A DNA stretch of 64,000 nt from Uliginosibacterium paludis (lineage in GTDB: Bacteria; Pseudomonadota; Gammaproteobacteria; Burkholderiales; Rhodocyclaceae), in contig NZ_JBDIVF010000008.1 of NCBI RefSeq assembly GCF_039631355.1, positions 1 to 64,000 of the forward strand, read 5' to 3'. The stretch's first letter is position 1, and each line of letters begins with the position of its first letter. The notes beneath the pieces were generated by a model, which was not told the DNA's origin, did not search any database, and saw only the letters and a list, made by a program, of their open reading frames with translations. Both the position numbers and the translations under genes were made by a program. Positions 24,282 through 33,285 of this stretch are shown one piece after another.

Positions 24282-25565
24282 TTACTCGGGCTTGATTTCG
24301 ACGTAGGCGGTATCGCGCAACTGGCGCAACCAGTCTTCATAGGCTTCGTCTGCCTTGCGCTCGCGCACGGCCTGACGCGCCGCCATCTTGCTCTGATCGG
24401 CGGTGACATCCAGTTTGCGACGTTCGACCACCTGGATCAGGTGCCAGCCGAACGGTGTCTGAACGACGCCACTCACTTCACCGGGCTTGAGTGCGTTCAT
24501 CGCGCCTTCGAACTCAGGCACCGTATCGCCGGGCGATACCCAGCCCAGATCCCCCCCCTTGGTCGAGGTGATGTCGGACGAGTTCGAGCGCGCCAGCTCC
24601 TGGAAGTCCGCACCGTTCCGGATGCGCCCCAGCAAGTCTTCCAGCCGGCGCCTTGCCTGGGCTTCGTTGCTCACGTCCGCCGTGCGGATCAGGATGTGGC
24701 GGGCATGCGTCTGCTCGATCTCCACCTTTTTCGGGGCCTGATCCCGCTGATCGACGAGCTTGAAAACGTGCAGGCCGGAGGTCGTACGCAGCACACGGCT
24801 GACCTGCCCCTTCTTCATGCCGGCAAGCTGATCGGCAAACACGGAAGGGATGCGCTCGATCGGGCGCCAGTCCAGCGAACCGCCCTGCATGGCGTCCTGC
24901 GAAGAGGAGTAGCTGGCGGCGAGCTTGCCGAAGTCTTCGCCGGCATTGATCTGCTTCATGAGTGCGTCGGCACGGGCGCCCAGCGCCATCCACTGCTCGG
25001 GCGTCGCGCCATCCCTGGCGGCCAGGAAGATGTGCGAAATGAGGTATTCACGGCCGGCGGGGGATTCGTTGCCGGCCGTCATGGCGGCTTCGATTTCGGC
25101 ATCGCTCACGCTCAGGCGGGGCTCGATTTCACGCTCGCGCAGGCGAACCATGATGATTTCGTTGCGGATGCTGTCCCGGAACTGCGCCCAGCTCATGCCT
25201 TCCTTTTCGACGAGCTTGGGCATTTCGGCCAGGGTCACGCGATTCTGTTCGGCAATGCGCTGGATCGCGCGATCCAGCGAGGCGTCGTCGACCGTCACGT
25301 TCATCTGCCTGGCGCGCTCGAGCTGGATGCGCTCAAGCACCATGCGCTCGAGCACTTGCTGGCGCAACTGGCTCGCCGGCGGCAGCGGCGTGCCCTGCCC
25401 GGCAAGCTGATGCTCCACCTGGGCGAGCCGGCTGCGCAGCTCGGAGGCCGTGATCACATCGTCATTGACGACCGCGGCCACCCGGTCAAGCTCTGCCGCA
25501 TGCAGCTGGAAGCAGGCCGGCAATACAAGTGCGGTCATCAGGCCGCGAAACAGACTCTTCATCAT
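24282..25565 (-). CDS. surA: Periplasmic chaperone and peptidyl-prolyl isomerase SurA
   Basis: SurA escorts unfolded outer-membrane proteins, including LptD, through the periplasm. The 427-residue precursor has a signal peptide (MMKSLFRGLMTALVLP, cleavage probably after LHA) and a SurA N-terminal domain beginning ELDRVAAVVNDDVITASEL. Two parvulin (PpiC) domains follow: the first around LISHIFLAARDG, the second around TRHARHILIRT-like sequence and FGWHLIQVVERR. The C-terminal helix closes the core. Two adjacent ATG codons are possible starts, and no strong ribosome-binding site is seen. The open frame reaches into lptD, 38 bases upstream. Confidence 0.95.
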   Translation of the reverse strand: MMKSLFRGLMTALVLPACFQLHAAELDRVAAVVNDDVITASELRSRLAQVEHQLAGQGTPLPPASQLRQQVLERMVLERIQLERARQMNVTVDDASLDRAIQRIAEQNRVTLAEMPKLVEKEGMSWAQFRDSIRNEIIMVRLREREIEPRLSVSDAEIEAAMTAGNESPAGREYLISHIFLAARDGATPEQWMALGARADALMKQINAGEDFGKLAASYSSSQDAMQGGSLDWRPIERIPSVFADQLAGMKKGQVSRVLRTTSGLHVFKLVDQRDQAPKKVEIEQTHARHILIRTADVSNEAQARRRLEDLLGRIRNGADFQELARSNSSDITSTKGGDLGWVSPGDTVPEFEGAMNALKPGEVSGVVQTPFGWHLIQVVERRKLDVTADQSKMAARQAVRERKADEAYEDWLRQLRDTAYVEIKPE

Positions 25566-25603
25566 CGTCGTCAAAAGCTTGCAGGTAGGGGAGAGGAACA
25601 CCG

Positions 25604-28066
25604 TTAATCGTCGGAACCGCCGAACATCGGGTCGCCGACGGCCGGGTCGTTGATCTTGCCATATCCGCCCACGCTGCGCTTGAGCAGGTTCACCGGGCTT
25701 GATCCAACCGAAGCCAGGCCGTTGAACTCCAGCTGGATGAAGAACGAGTTGTTCCGCTTGGTGGTCGAGGTCACCAGGGTCTGCCAGGCTGTGCGCAGCA
25801 CCCAGCAATCCCCCTGATATTCGAGACCGGCAATGACCTCGCTTGCGCGTTTTTCACGCAGATTGAGGTCATAGCGGCCGACGCCATACCAGTTCCCCCA
25901 CAACGGCCATTGCGCGGAGAAGTCGATGTTGCGGGACTCGTCCCGCTTGTAGCGGTAGCTGACCGAGGCCACCTTGGCGTAAGCCGGCTGGTAACGGAAC
26001 CCGGCAACTGCGCGCTGCCAGAGGCCGACACGCGGGTCGTACTGCAGAGCGGTTTCGGCCCACAGATTCTTCTGTACCCGCCCCGACACGCCCCCCAGGA
26101 TATTGGCCACCCGCCCTTCGCGCGTGGTTTCGCCGGGCAGCGTCACGCGTTGATCCGAAAAATAGAAACGCTGCGCCAGGGCATAGCGCATCCACTCTTC
26201 GCCACTCTGCGCTTCGATCATGCGCGACTGCAAACCTGCAGTGAGCTGATTGGAATCCGAAATGCGGTCACTGCCGGAGTAGGCATTTTCCGAAAAGATC
26301 TGCGCGAAATTGAAATCCGCCTTGGCCGTGTCGAACACGGGGAAGGCGCTCTGGTCGCGATAGGCCGAGCGCGCGTAATAGAGCCGCGGCTCCAGGGTCT
26401 GGATCTGCGCGACGCCATTCGACTCCGTTTCACGCTCGAACACCACGCCGGAATCCAGCGTCAGGATCGGCACGCTGCGATTGAGCGAGGTATCGCCATT
26501 GCTCGCCGGCTCATCGAGCTGGTAGTGCGAAGCGTGCACCCCGACCTTCGGCGTCAGGAAAAACGCCGAGCTCTGCATCGGGTAGGAGATCTGGGGATAG
26601 GCCATGCTGCGCTGGCCATCGACCGCGCTCGCGCTCGCGAAGCTGGTGTATTCCATCGGCATCGTCATCGAGAGGCCGTGGAAATCCGCCTGGGTCGCCG
26701 TCAGGGACAACTGGGGACGACGACTGTAGGGCTCGGAACCGGACAGCACCTGATAGCGCTGCACCAGCACGCCGCCCGTCAGCCAGCTGCCGCTGTTGTA
26801 GTTCAGCGTTGCTTGCTGGTTCAGCGTGGATTGCGAGGTCGCCGCGATCTTGGAGCTCAGATCGGTAAAGTAGGTCTTGTCCGAAACCTGGGTCGCATCG
26901 ACCGCGCCGCTCAGCCCGTAGCCGAAGTCCTGCTGATGCTTCCAGGCAACGACGGAACGGGAGCGCTGCTCGACCTTGTCCTCGGGCATGTATTCGCCGC
27001 GCAGGTTGCCATTGGACTTCGCATTCAGATAGCGGAACTCGCCCCCCAGCTGCACGCCACGCTCGCTCATCCAGCGCGGCGCCAGCGTCGCATCGTAATT
27101 CGGCGCGAGATTGAAGTAATAGGGCAGCGAGGCATCGATGCCATTATTGGTCGAGCTGCCAAGGGTCGGCGGCAGGAAGCCCGACTGCCGGCCACCGCTG
27201 AGCGGGAAGTCCACCCACGGCGTGTAGGCGATCGGCACATTCTTGAAAACGAGGGTGCTGTTCCAGGCCTCACCCTTGTCTCGATCGAAATCGAGATTCA
27301 GTTCGTTCATGCGCAGGTACCAGGAAGGATCCGGCGCCGGGCAGGTCGTGTAGGTCGCGTTGCTGAGCTGATACTGGTTCTCGCCTTCGAGCTTGAGCAG
27401 ATCGGCTTCGCCGGAGCCTCGCACCATCCGGGTCAGCGCCTTGGCATTGGGATCGACGCTGCGGCCCTGCCCGCTCAGCTGCCCCGAGACCTTGCGCTCG
27501 CGCTGCAGCACATAGTTGGGCGTTTCGACCTCGCCATACAGGGTATCGAGATTCACCCGCGCCTTCGGCCCTTCGATCTGGTCGCCACCGCGAACCAGCT
27601 TGACCGAACCCTCTGCCGTCACTTCATTGGCGATCTGGTCGTAGAACAGCTTGTCGCTGGTCAGCGTCATGTCGCCACGATCCAGACGCACATTTTCCTG
27701 CGCGACCATATTGACCTGGTCGCGACCGTCGATGCGACGCGCCTCGATCCGGGTGGCGCGCGGGTCGAGTTTTTCCTTCGCCTCCGGAGCAGCAGCCAGT
27801 GCGGGTGCGGGTGCGCTGAGCGGCGCGCGGCGAGTGTCGGCAGGTCGGACGGTTTTCGGCGCTTTCCCCGTGTCGTCCGGCGTTGCACGAGGCGCCGAAG
27901 CGGCCGCCTCCGGCACCGACGCCTTGTCGCCCAGCAGACGCGGATCCACAGTCAGGGATTGGCCCTGCGCCACGATCGGAAGAGCGGCCATCACGGCCAG
28001 AGCCAACTGCCGGCGACGAGTCGCCCGGACGGGCGGCTCCTGATGCATGACACGGATTCGGTTCAT
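25604..28066 (-). CDS. lptD: LPS-assembly protein LptD
   Basis: LptD is the outer-membrane beta-barrel that, with LptE, inserts lipopolysaccharide into the outer leaflet. The 820-residue precursor has an N-terminal signal peptide (RRRQLALAVMAALPIVAQGQ) and an Ala/Pro-rich stretch. A periplasmic OstA/LptA-like jellyroll (about 125-240) contains DQVNMVAQENVRLDRGDMTL. A long C-terminal barrel follows, with alternating aromatic strands. Cysteines in the TTCPAPDPSWYL region and in GDCWVLRTAW near the end fit the disulfides known for the family. AAGG lies just before the start codon. It heads lptD-surA-pdxA-(patatin)-rsmA and is divergent from amgK. Confidence 0.95.
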   Translation of the reverse strand: MNRIRVMHQEPPVRATRRRQLALAVMAALPIVAQGQSLTVDPRLLGDKASVPEAAASAPRATPDDTGKAPKTVRPADTRRAPLSAPAPALAAAPEAKEKLDPRATRIEARRIDGRDQVNMVAQENVRLDRGDMTLTSDKLFYDQIANEVTAEGSVKLVRGGDQIEGPKARVNLDTLYGEVETPNYVLQRERKVSGQLSGQGRSVDPNAKALTRMVRGSGEADLLKLEGENQYQLSNATYTTCPAPDPSWYLRMNELNLDFDRDKGEAWNSTLVFKNVPIAYTPWVDFPLSGGRQSGFLPPTLGSSTNNGIDASLPYYFNLAPNYDATLAPRWMSERGVQLGGEFRYLNAKSNGNLRGEYMPEDKVEQRSRSVVAWKHQQDFGYGLSGAVDATQVSDKTYFTDLSSKIAATSQSTLNQQATLNYNSGSWLTGGVLVQRYQVLSGSEPYSRRPQLSLTATQADFHGLSMTMPMEYTSFASASAVDGQRSMAYPQISYPMQSSAFFLTPKVGVHASHYQLDEPASNGDTSLNRSVPILTLDSGVVFERETESNGVAQIQTLEPRLYYARSAYRDQSAFPVFDTAKADFNFAQIFSENAYSGSDRISDSNQLTAGLQSRMIEAQSGEEWMRYALAQRFYFSDQRVTLPGETTREGRVANILGGVSGRVQKNLWAETALQYDPRVGLWQRAVAGFRYQPAYAKVASVSYRYKRDESRNIDFSAQWPLWGNWYGVGRYDLNLREKRASEVIAGLEYQGDCWVLRTAWQTLVTSTTKRNNSFFIQLEFNGLASVGSSPVNLLKRSVGGYGKINDPAVGDPMFGGSDD

Positions 28067-28146
28067 GAAAACCTTGCGCAGGAGAGGTGATCGGGAAGGC
28101 AACAAGCCATGCCTGCCGCGTTTGGTAAGATTGGCCGGCATTTTAC

Positions 28147-29172
28147 ATGAGCGCAACACCTCTACCGGAGCACACCTTGGATCGCCTGCAACAAATTCAT
28201 GCCTGGCTTGAGCAAACCCTGGGCGGCACACCCTACGAGCTGTCGGTAGCGTCCGCCGACGCAAGCTTCCGCCGCTACTTTCGCGTAACCCTCGCAGAGG
28301 GCGACCAGCGCATCGTCATGGACGCCCCGCCCAGCCATGAAGACTGCCGTCCTTTCCTGCATGTCGCAGGGCTTTTCGAGGCAGCGGGCGTGCACGTCCC
28401 GCATGTTTTCGCGCAGGACCTGGAACAGGGCTTCCTGCTCCTCTCCGACCTTGGCAACACCACCTACCTCTCGGCGCTCACTCCTGAAAACGCCAGCGAA
28501 CTCTATGCCGATGCGCTGGGCGCACTGGCCGCCATCCAGCGCGCGAGTCAGCCGGGCAAGCTGCCCGACTACGACCGAGCCCTGCTGCTGCGCGAACTCA
28601 TGCTGTTTCCCGAGTGGTATGTCTCCCGTCACAAGGGCGTCAGCCTCTCCGAGCAGGAAACGCAATCGCTGATGGCGGTGTTCGAGCAGATCCTGGCGGT
28701 AAATCTTGCCGAGCCGAAGGTCTATGTGCATCGCGACTTCCACTGCCGCAACCTGATGCTCAGCACCCCGAACCCCGGCGTGCTCGATTTCCAGGACGCG
28801 GTGTACGGCCCGATCACCTATGACCTGGTTTCGCTCTTCAAGGACGCCTACATCCACTGGGAAGAAGAGCAGACGCTCGACTGGCTGGTTCGCTACTGGG
28901 AGATCGCACGCAAGCTCGGCCTGCCGGTCAGACCCGACTTCTCGGACTTTCATCGCGACTACGAGTTCATGGGCGCCCAGCGCCACATCAAGGTGCTCGG
29001 CATCTTTGCGCGCCTGTGCCACCGTGACGGCAAGGAGGGCTACCTCAAGGACATGCCGCTGGTCATGCACTATCTGAAGGCCACCTGCCGCCGCTATCGC
29101 GAACTCAAACCCCTGCTGCAACTGCTTGAGCGGCTCGAACCCGAGGAGGTCCAGGTTGGCTACACATTCTGA
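28147..29172 (+). CDS. amgK: Anomeric MurNAc/GlcNAc kinase (AmgK-like)
   Basis: A 341-residue kinase of the aminoglycoside-phosphotransferase fold. Its best match is AmgK, which phosphorylates N-acetylmuramate and N-acetylglucosamine at C1 in the peptidoglycan recycling route of pseudomonads. It has ASFRRYFRV near residue 40, GFLLLSDLGNTTYL, the Brenner motif VHRDFHCRN, the Mg-binding LDFQDAVYGP and a C-terminal helical part. It is divergent from lptD, the position also occupied by amgK in Pseudomonas. There murU follows; here a MazG-like gene follows instead, overlapping by 17 bases. A TTG 36 bases downstream is an alternative start. Confidence 0.88.
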   Translation: MSATPLPEHTLDRLQQIHAWLEQTLGGTPYELSVASADASFRRYFRVTLAEGDQRIVMDAPPSHEDCRPFLHVAGLFEAAGVHVPHVFAQDLEQGFLLLSDLGNTTYLSALTPENASELYADALGALAAIQRASQPGKLPDYDRALLLRELMLFPEWYVSRHKGVSLSEQETQSLMAVFEQILAVNLAEPKVYVHRDFHCRNLMLSTPNPGVLDFQDAVYGPITYDLVSLFKDAYIHWEEEQTLDWLVRYWEIARKLGLPVRPDFSDFHRDYEFMGAQRHIKVLGIFARLCHRDGKEGYLKDMPLVMHYLKATCRRYRELKPLLQLLERLEPEEVQVGYTF

Positions 29173-29503
29173 GAACCCGCTGATCGACACCGCCCGGCTG
29201 GAGGCCGTGCTGACGGAGTTCGCGCGCGCAAGGGACTGGGACAGCTTTCACAATCCGCGCAACCTGCTCCTCGCGCTGACCGGAGAAGTGGGCGAGCTGG
29301 CCGAGATTTTCCAGTGGAAAACCGACGCGGAAGCCGAGGCGATCATGGCAACCCCCGAAGCCGAGCATGTTCGGCAGGAAGTGGCTGACGTCTTTCTCTA
29401 CCTGATGCGGATAGCCATGGTGCTGGGCATTGATCTCGACGCCGCCGTGCGCAACAAGATTGAAATGAACGCCCGCAAATACCCGCCAAAACAACGGGAC
29501 TGA
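29156..29503 (+). CDS. MazG-like nucleotide pyrophosphohydrolase
   Basis: A 115-residue protein of the all-alpha NTP pyrophosphohydrolase superfamily, close to RS21-C6/dCTPase-type members that clear non-canonical or excess dNTPs. The metal-binding glutamates lie in LTGEVGELAEIFQW and the second pair in EVADVFLYLMRIAMVLG. The start I favour is a TTG inside the end of amgK, because GAGGAGGT stands about seven bases before it. The next upstream ATG gives ten more residues without family similarity. It is co-directional and overlapping with amgK, so translation is probably coupled. The natural nucleotide is unknown. Confidence 0.87.
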   Translation: MATHSENPLIDTARLEAVLTEFARARDWDSFHNPRNLLLALTGEVGELAEIFQWKTDAEAEAIMATPEAEHVRQEVADVFLYLMRIAMVLGIDLDAAVRNKIEMNARKYPPKQRD

Positions 29504-29511
29504 GGCAAGTA

Positions 29512-29532
29512 CGGGCGCCTCCCCGGCGCCCG
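29512..29532. terminator. GC-rich hairpin between convergent genes
   Basis: CGGGCGCC (29512-29519) pairs with GGCGCCCG (29525-29532) over a 5-base loop, in the 37-base gap between the MazG-like gene and rlmB. There is no T run on either strand, so intrinsic termination would be weak. Confidence 0.4.
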
Positions 29533-29540
29533 GCCAGTGC

Positions 29541-30278
29541 TCAGGCTCGCCGCTGCCGGCGGGCCTCGAAGAGGCAGATGCCCGAGGCGACGGACACGTT
29601 AAGGCTCTCGACCGAGCCCAGCATGGGAATCCTTGCCAGCTCGTCACAGGTGTCCCGGGTCAGCCGGCGCAGGCCATCGCCCTCAGCCCCGAGGACCCAG
29701 GCCACCGGGCCTTTCTGGTCGATTTCATAGACGTCTTTCGTGGCCTCTCCCGCCGCACCGATGCACCACACACCCGCATCCTTCAACTCCCGCAGCGTGC
29801 GCGCAAGATTGGTCACGACAATATAGGGCACCGTATCTGCCGCGCCGCTCGCCACTTTTACCGCCGTGGCGTTGAGCCCCACAGCACGGTCCTTGGGCGC
29901 GATCACCGCATGAACGCCGGCAGCGTCCGCCACCCGCAGGCAGGCGCCGAGATTGTGCGGATCGGTGATGCCATCGAGCACCAGGAACAGGGCGTTTTCC
30001 GTCAGATCCTCCAGGATATCGCCCAGATGCAGCACCTTGTGGCGCGGATCGATTCGCGCCACCACGCCCTGGTGGCGATGGGTCCCCGCCATGCCGTCAA
30101 GCCGGGCGGAGTCGGTCGGAATGATCCGCAACCCCGCGGCTTCGGCCTTTGCCAGCAGTTCGCGCGCCCGGGCATCACCACGCTGAGCGGCGACATGCAA
30201 CTCCAGAATGGCATCCGGATCGTGGCGCAGCTTGGCCGATACAGCGTGAAACCCATGAATGAAACGCGAATCAGCCAC
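29541..30278 (-). CDS. rlmB: 23S rRNA (guanosine-2'-O)-methyltransferase RlmB
   Basis: RlmB methylates G2251 of 23S rRNA. It is a SpoU-family knotted methyltransferase of 245 residues. The N-terminal substrate-binding domain begins ADSRFIHGFHAVSAKL. The catalytic domain has FLVLDGITDPHNLGACLRVA (motif 1), VAWVLGAEGDGL (motif 2) and IPMLGSVESLNVSVA (motif 3). The start is a GTG with GGAAG seven bases upstream. It overlaps the end of rnr by eight bases, and rnr-rlmB is a common pair, as in E. coli. Confidence 0.96.
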   Translation of the reverse strand: MADSRFIHGFHAVSAKLRHDPDAILELHVAAQRGDARARELLAKAEAAGLRIIPTDSARLDGMAGTHRHQGVVARIDPRHKVLHLGDILEDLTENALFLVLDGITDPHNLGACLRVADAAGVHAVIAPKDRAVGLNATAVKVASGAADTVPYIVVTNLARTLRELKDAGVWCIGAAGEATKDVYEIDQKGPVAWVLGAEGDGLRRLTRDTCDELARIPMLGSVESLNVSVASGICLFEARRQRRA

Positions 30279-32979
30279 GACGGCTTCCTTTCTTCCTTGC
30301 GGTTGCGGGCGCACTTGCACCCGATGGTTTGCGAGCCCGTGACACGGGTGCATCTTCTGGTTTGGTGTGACGGCCGGTGCCTCCCAGGAGCGCGGCCTTC
30401 ACCGTATCGCTGCCGCGAGGCGGCACCCCCGCCAGCTCACGCCAGCTGACCGGCTCGTCGTCTTCCACGACCGGCGCGGAGGCCTTCTTGCGCGACGCAG
30501 GCTTGCTCTCCGCGACCGGTACCGGCGACGCCTCCGGAGCAGGCTTTGCCGGCGCTGCGCGACGCGTGCGGGGCGCCTTTACTGCCGGCGGAGCCTCTTC
30601 CGGCAGGATGTCGATATGACGTTCGCGTGCCGTCTTGCCAAGCCGCGCCGTCGGCCGGGCTACGCCCTCGACCAGGCGGAAATCGATCTTGCGCGACTCC
30701 AGATCTACCCGGACCAGCTCCACGCTCACCCGGTCGGACAGCCTGAACTGCTGGCCACTGCGCTCGCCGACCAGTGCATGTCGCGCTTCGTCGTAATGGA
30801 AATAATCCGCGCCCAGATCCGAGATGTGCACCAGCCCTTCAACGAAGAGCTCATCGAGGGTCACGAAGATACCAAAGGAGGTCACGGCCGTGACGACCCC
30901 GCTGTATTTTTCGCCGATCCGGTCCTGCATGTAGAAACACTTGAGCCAGGTTTCCACATCACGACTGGCCTCATCGGCGCGCCGCTCGGTCTGCGAGCAA
31001 TGCACACCGACGTCTTCCCAGATTCCGTTCTTCTCCACCGAAGCGCGCCTCTTCTCCGCCTCTCTCGCTGCGCGTGCGAACGCCTCGTCCGGCTGCTTGC
31101 TTCCCTTCTTGCGCCGGGTGTCCTTGAGCAGCTCGACAGGCCCGGTGGCGGGCATGTACTTCACGCCCTGCAGCACCGCCTTGATGGCGCGGTGCACCAG
31201 CAGATCCGGATAGCGCCTGATGGGCGAAGTGAAGTGGGTATAGGCCTCATAGGCCAGGCCGAAATGGCCGACGTTTTCCGGTGAATAGACGGCCTGCTGC
31301 ATCGACCGCAGCATCACCGTCTGAATGAGTTGTGCATCCGGCCGATCCTTGATGCGCTCGACCAGCTTCGCAAAATCCGCCGCCTTCGGAGTGTCTCCGC
31401 CCCCCAGCGAAAGTCCGAATTCGGCAAGGAACTGCCGCAGCTTTTCGAGCTTCTCGGCCGCCGGCCCCTCGTGCACCCGGTACAGCGCGGGTTGCTTGTG
31501 CTTCTGCAGGAACTCCGATGCGCAGACATTCGCGGCCAGCATGCATTCCTCGATCAGGCGATGAGCATCGTTACGAGACTCCGGCACGATCCGCTCGATC
31601 TTGCCGCCGGCATCGAAGATCATTTTCGTCTCGACCGTTTCGAACTCGATCGCGCCGCGCCTGGCCCTCGCCTTGAGCAGGATCCGGAACAGCGTATCCA
31701 GCGCCTCGAGATGCGGCAGCAAGGGGGCATGCGTTTCGCGCAGCGCCTCGTCACGCACGCCCTCCGCGTCGCCATACAGCATCGCGGCAACCTTGTTGTA
31801 GGTCAGGCGGGCATGGGAATACATCACGGCCGGGTAGAACCGGTAAGCCTTGATCGCTCCGCTGACGTTGATCGACATGTCGCAGACCATGCACAGGCGC
31901 TCGACCTCCGGATTGATCGAACAAAGACCGTTGGAAATCTTTTCCGGCAGCATCGGAATCACGCGACGCGGAAAATAAACCGAGTTCCCCCGGTTGAGCG
32001 CCTCGGCATCCAGCGCGGAGCCCGATGTCACATAGTGGCTGACATCGGCAATCGCCACGATCAGGCGATACCCCCTGCCCTGCTTTTCGCAATAGACCGC
32101 GTCATCGAAGTCCTTCGCGGTCTCACCATCGATCGTCACCAGCGGCAGATGGCGGATGTCTTCGCGCACACCGCCCTCCCATTGCCAGTCCTTCTTGCGC
32201 ACGGCCGTTGGCAGCTTCTTCGCCTCGGCCTTCGCTGCCTCGGGGAATTCGAAAGGCAGATCGTGCTTGCGCAGGGCAATTTCGATTTCCATGCCGTCGT
32301 CGGCGTAATTGCCCAGCGTCTCGACAATCTGGCCGATCGGCTGACTGTACTGACTCGGCTGCTGCAGCAACTCCACCGTGACCACCTGGCCTGCGGCAGG
32401 CTTGTGGCGCCCGCCCGGCGCCAGCAGGATAGCCTGGCTGATGCGCCGGTTTTCCGGCAACACCGACGCCACGCCGGCCTCGACGACTACGCGACCGATG
32501 ACACGCGAGTTGGCCCGCTCCAGCACCTCGATGATCCTGGCTTCACGCCGGCCGCGCTGATCCACGCCGACCGCACGCCCAAGCACGCGGTCGCCATGCA
32601 GCACCTCGCGCATCGCACGCGGCCCGAGAAAGAGGTCTTCGCCACCGTCCTCCGGCACCAGAAAGCCGAAACCGTCCGGATGCCCTTCCACCTTGCCGCG
32701 AATCAGATCCGCCTTGTCCGGCAGGATGTAGCTCCCGCGCCGGTTGCGCATCAACTGCCCGGCGCGCTCCATGGCCCCCAGGCGTCGCTCGAAATGCGGC
32801 ATTTCCTCTTCGGTAATCTCGAGCTCGACCGCCAGTTCGGAGATCGCAAGCGGACAGGCCGCCAACTCCAGTATCTGCTGGATGTACTCGCGGGAAGGCA
32901 AGGGGGATTCGTACTTCTCCGCCTCGCGTTCGTAAAAGGGATCTGCGCGGCGGATCTTGGAAATTCTGGTTTTCTTCAT
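30271..32979 (-). CDS. rnr: Ribonuclease R
   Basis: RNase R is a processive 3'-5' exoribonuclease able to degrade structured RNA, acting in mRNA and rRNA quality control. The 902-residue protein has an N-terminal winged-helix-like region (about 30-85) and cold-shock domains containing GHPDGFGFLVPEDGGEDLF. The RNB catalytic domain includes IDGETAKDFDDAVYCE, with the metal-binding aspartates. A C-terminal S1 domain starts near KYSGVVTAVTSFGIFVTLDE. It ends in a Lys/Ala/Pro-rich tail typical of RNase R. It starts just upstream of the divergent tRNA-Leu promoter and is followed by rlmB. Confidence 0.97.
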   Translation of the reverse strand: MKKTRISKIRRADPFYEREAEKYESPLPSREYIQQILELAACPLAISELAVELEITEEEMPHFERRLGAMERAGQLMRNRRGSYILPDKADLIRGKVEGHPDGFGFLVPEDGGEDLFLGPRAMREVLHGDRVLGRAVGVDQRGRREARIIEVLERANSRVIGRVVVEAGVASVLPENRRISQAILLAPGGRHKPAAGQVVTVELLQQPSQYSQPIGQIVETLGNYADDGMEIEIALRKHDLPFEFPEAAKAEAKKLPTAVRKKDWQWEGGVREDIRHLPLVTIDGETAKDFDDAVYCEKQGRGYRLIVAIADVSHYVTSGSALDAEALNRGNSVYFPRRVIPMLPEKISNGLCSINPEVERLCMVCDMSINVSGAIKAYRFYPAVMYSHARLTYNKVAAMLYGDAEGVRDEALRETHAPLLPHLEALDTLFRILLKARARRGAIEFETVETKMIFDAGGKIERIVPESRNDAHRLIEECMLAANVCASEFLQKHKQPALYRVHEGPAAEKLEKLRQFLAEFGLSLGGGDTPKAADFAKLVERIKDRPDAQLIQTVMLRSMQQAVYSPENVGHFGLAYEAYTHFTSPIRRYPDLLVHRAIKAVLQGVKYMPATGPVELLKDTRRKKGSKQPDEAFARAAREAEKRRASVEKNGIWEDVGVHCSQTERRADEASRDVETWLKCFYMQDRIGEKYSGVVTAVTSFGIFVTLDELFVEGLVHISDLGADYFHYDEARHALVGERSGQQFRLSDRVSVELVRVDLESRKIDFRLVEGVARPTARLGKTARERHIDILPEEAPPAVKAPRTRRAAPAKPAPEASPVPVAESKPASRKKASAPVVEDDEPVSWRELAGVPPRGSDTVKAALLGGTGRHTKPEDAPVSRARKPSGASAPATARKKGSRRG

Positions 32980-32997
32980 TTTGTTCTTGTTCTCCTG

Positions 32998-33025
32998 TTG
33001 ACTCTTTGAAATTGTGCCTTATAAT
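32998..33025 (+). promoter_or_regulatory. Sigma-70 promoter of tRNA-Leu
   Basis: TTGACT (32998-33003) is separated by 16 bases from a perfect TATAAT (33020-33025), about 30 bases before the mature tRNA 5' end. It is among the best promoter matches in the window. It points away from rnr, whose start codon lies 18 bases upstream of the -35 box on the other strand. Confidence 0.8.
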
Positions 33026-33054
33026 TCTGTTCTTCGCTGCTGCTGCAGCGAATT

Positions 33055-33139
33055 GCCCAGGTGGCGAAATTGGTAGACGCGCTAGTTTCAGGTACTAGTG
33101 CCGCAAGGTGTGGAGGTTCGAGTCCTCTCCTGGGCACCA
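33055..33139 (+). tRNA. tRNA-Leu (anticodon CAG)
   Basis: An 85-base class II tRNA with encoded CCA. Acceptor GCCCAGG pairs with CCTGGGC. The anticodon stem CTAGT/ACTAG frames the loop with CAG, the long variable arm includes TGCCGCAAGGTG, and the T loop is TTCGAGT. It reads CUG, the major leucine codon in this GC-rich genome. It has its own promoter and terminator and lies antisense to the surrounding minus-strand genes rnr and purA. Confidence 0.96.
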
Positions 33140-33150
33140 GATTCGCAGGA

Positions 33151-33178
33151 AAAGCCAGCTCATCGAGCTGGCTTTTTT
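33151..33178 (+). terminator. Rho-independent terminator of tRNA-Leu
   Basis: AAAGCCAGCTC (33151-33161) pairs perfectly with GAGCTGGCTTT (33165-33175) around a 3-base loop and runs into TTTTTT. It begins 12 bases after the CCA end. Confidence 0.92.
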
Positions 33179-33251
33179 CTTTTCCGTTGCCGCCAGACAA
33201 CTGTTCGGTCCGCACGAAAAACGGAATGCACGCCGGCGAGCCGGCCAAAAC

Positions 33252-33277
33252 AGAAGGCCGGCAAACGCCGGCCTTCT
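33252..33277 (-). terminator. Terminator-like hairpin after purA
   Basis: AGAAGGCCGGC pairs with GCCGGCCTTCT around AAAC, a few bases beyond the purA stop codon. On the minus strand it is followed by GTTTTGG, a weak T tract. It probably ends the long purA-side transcript and faces the tRNA-Leu terminator. The rest of 32980-33285 holds only the tRNA unit described above. Confidence 0.65.
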
Positions 33278-33285
33278 TGCACGGA

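Noticed and set aside
25910..28090. 726-codon open frame opposite lptD
   Set aside because: Antisense shadow of lptD; no domain, signal or ribosome-binding site.
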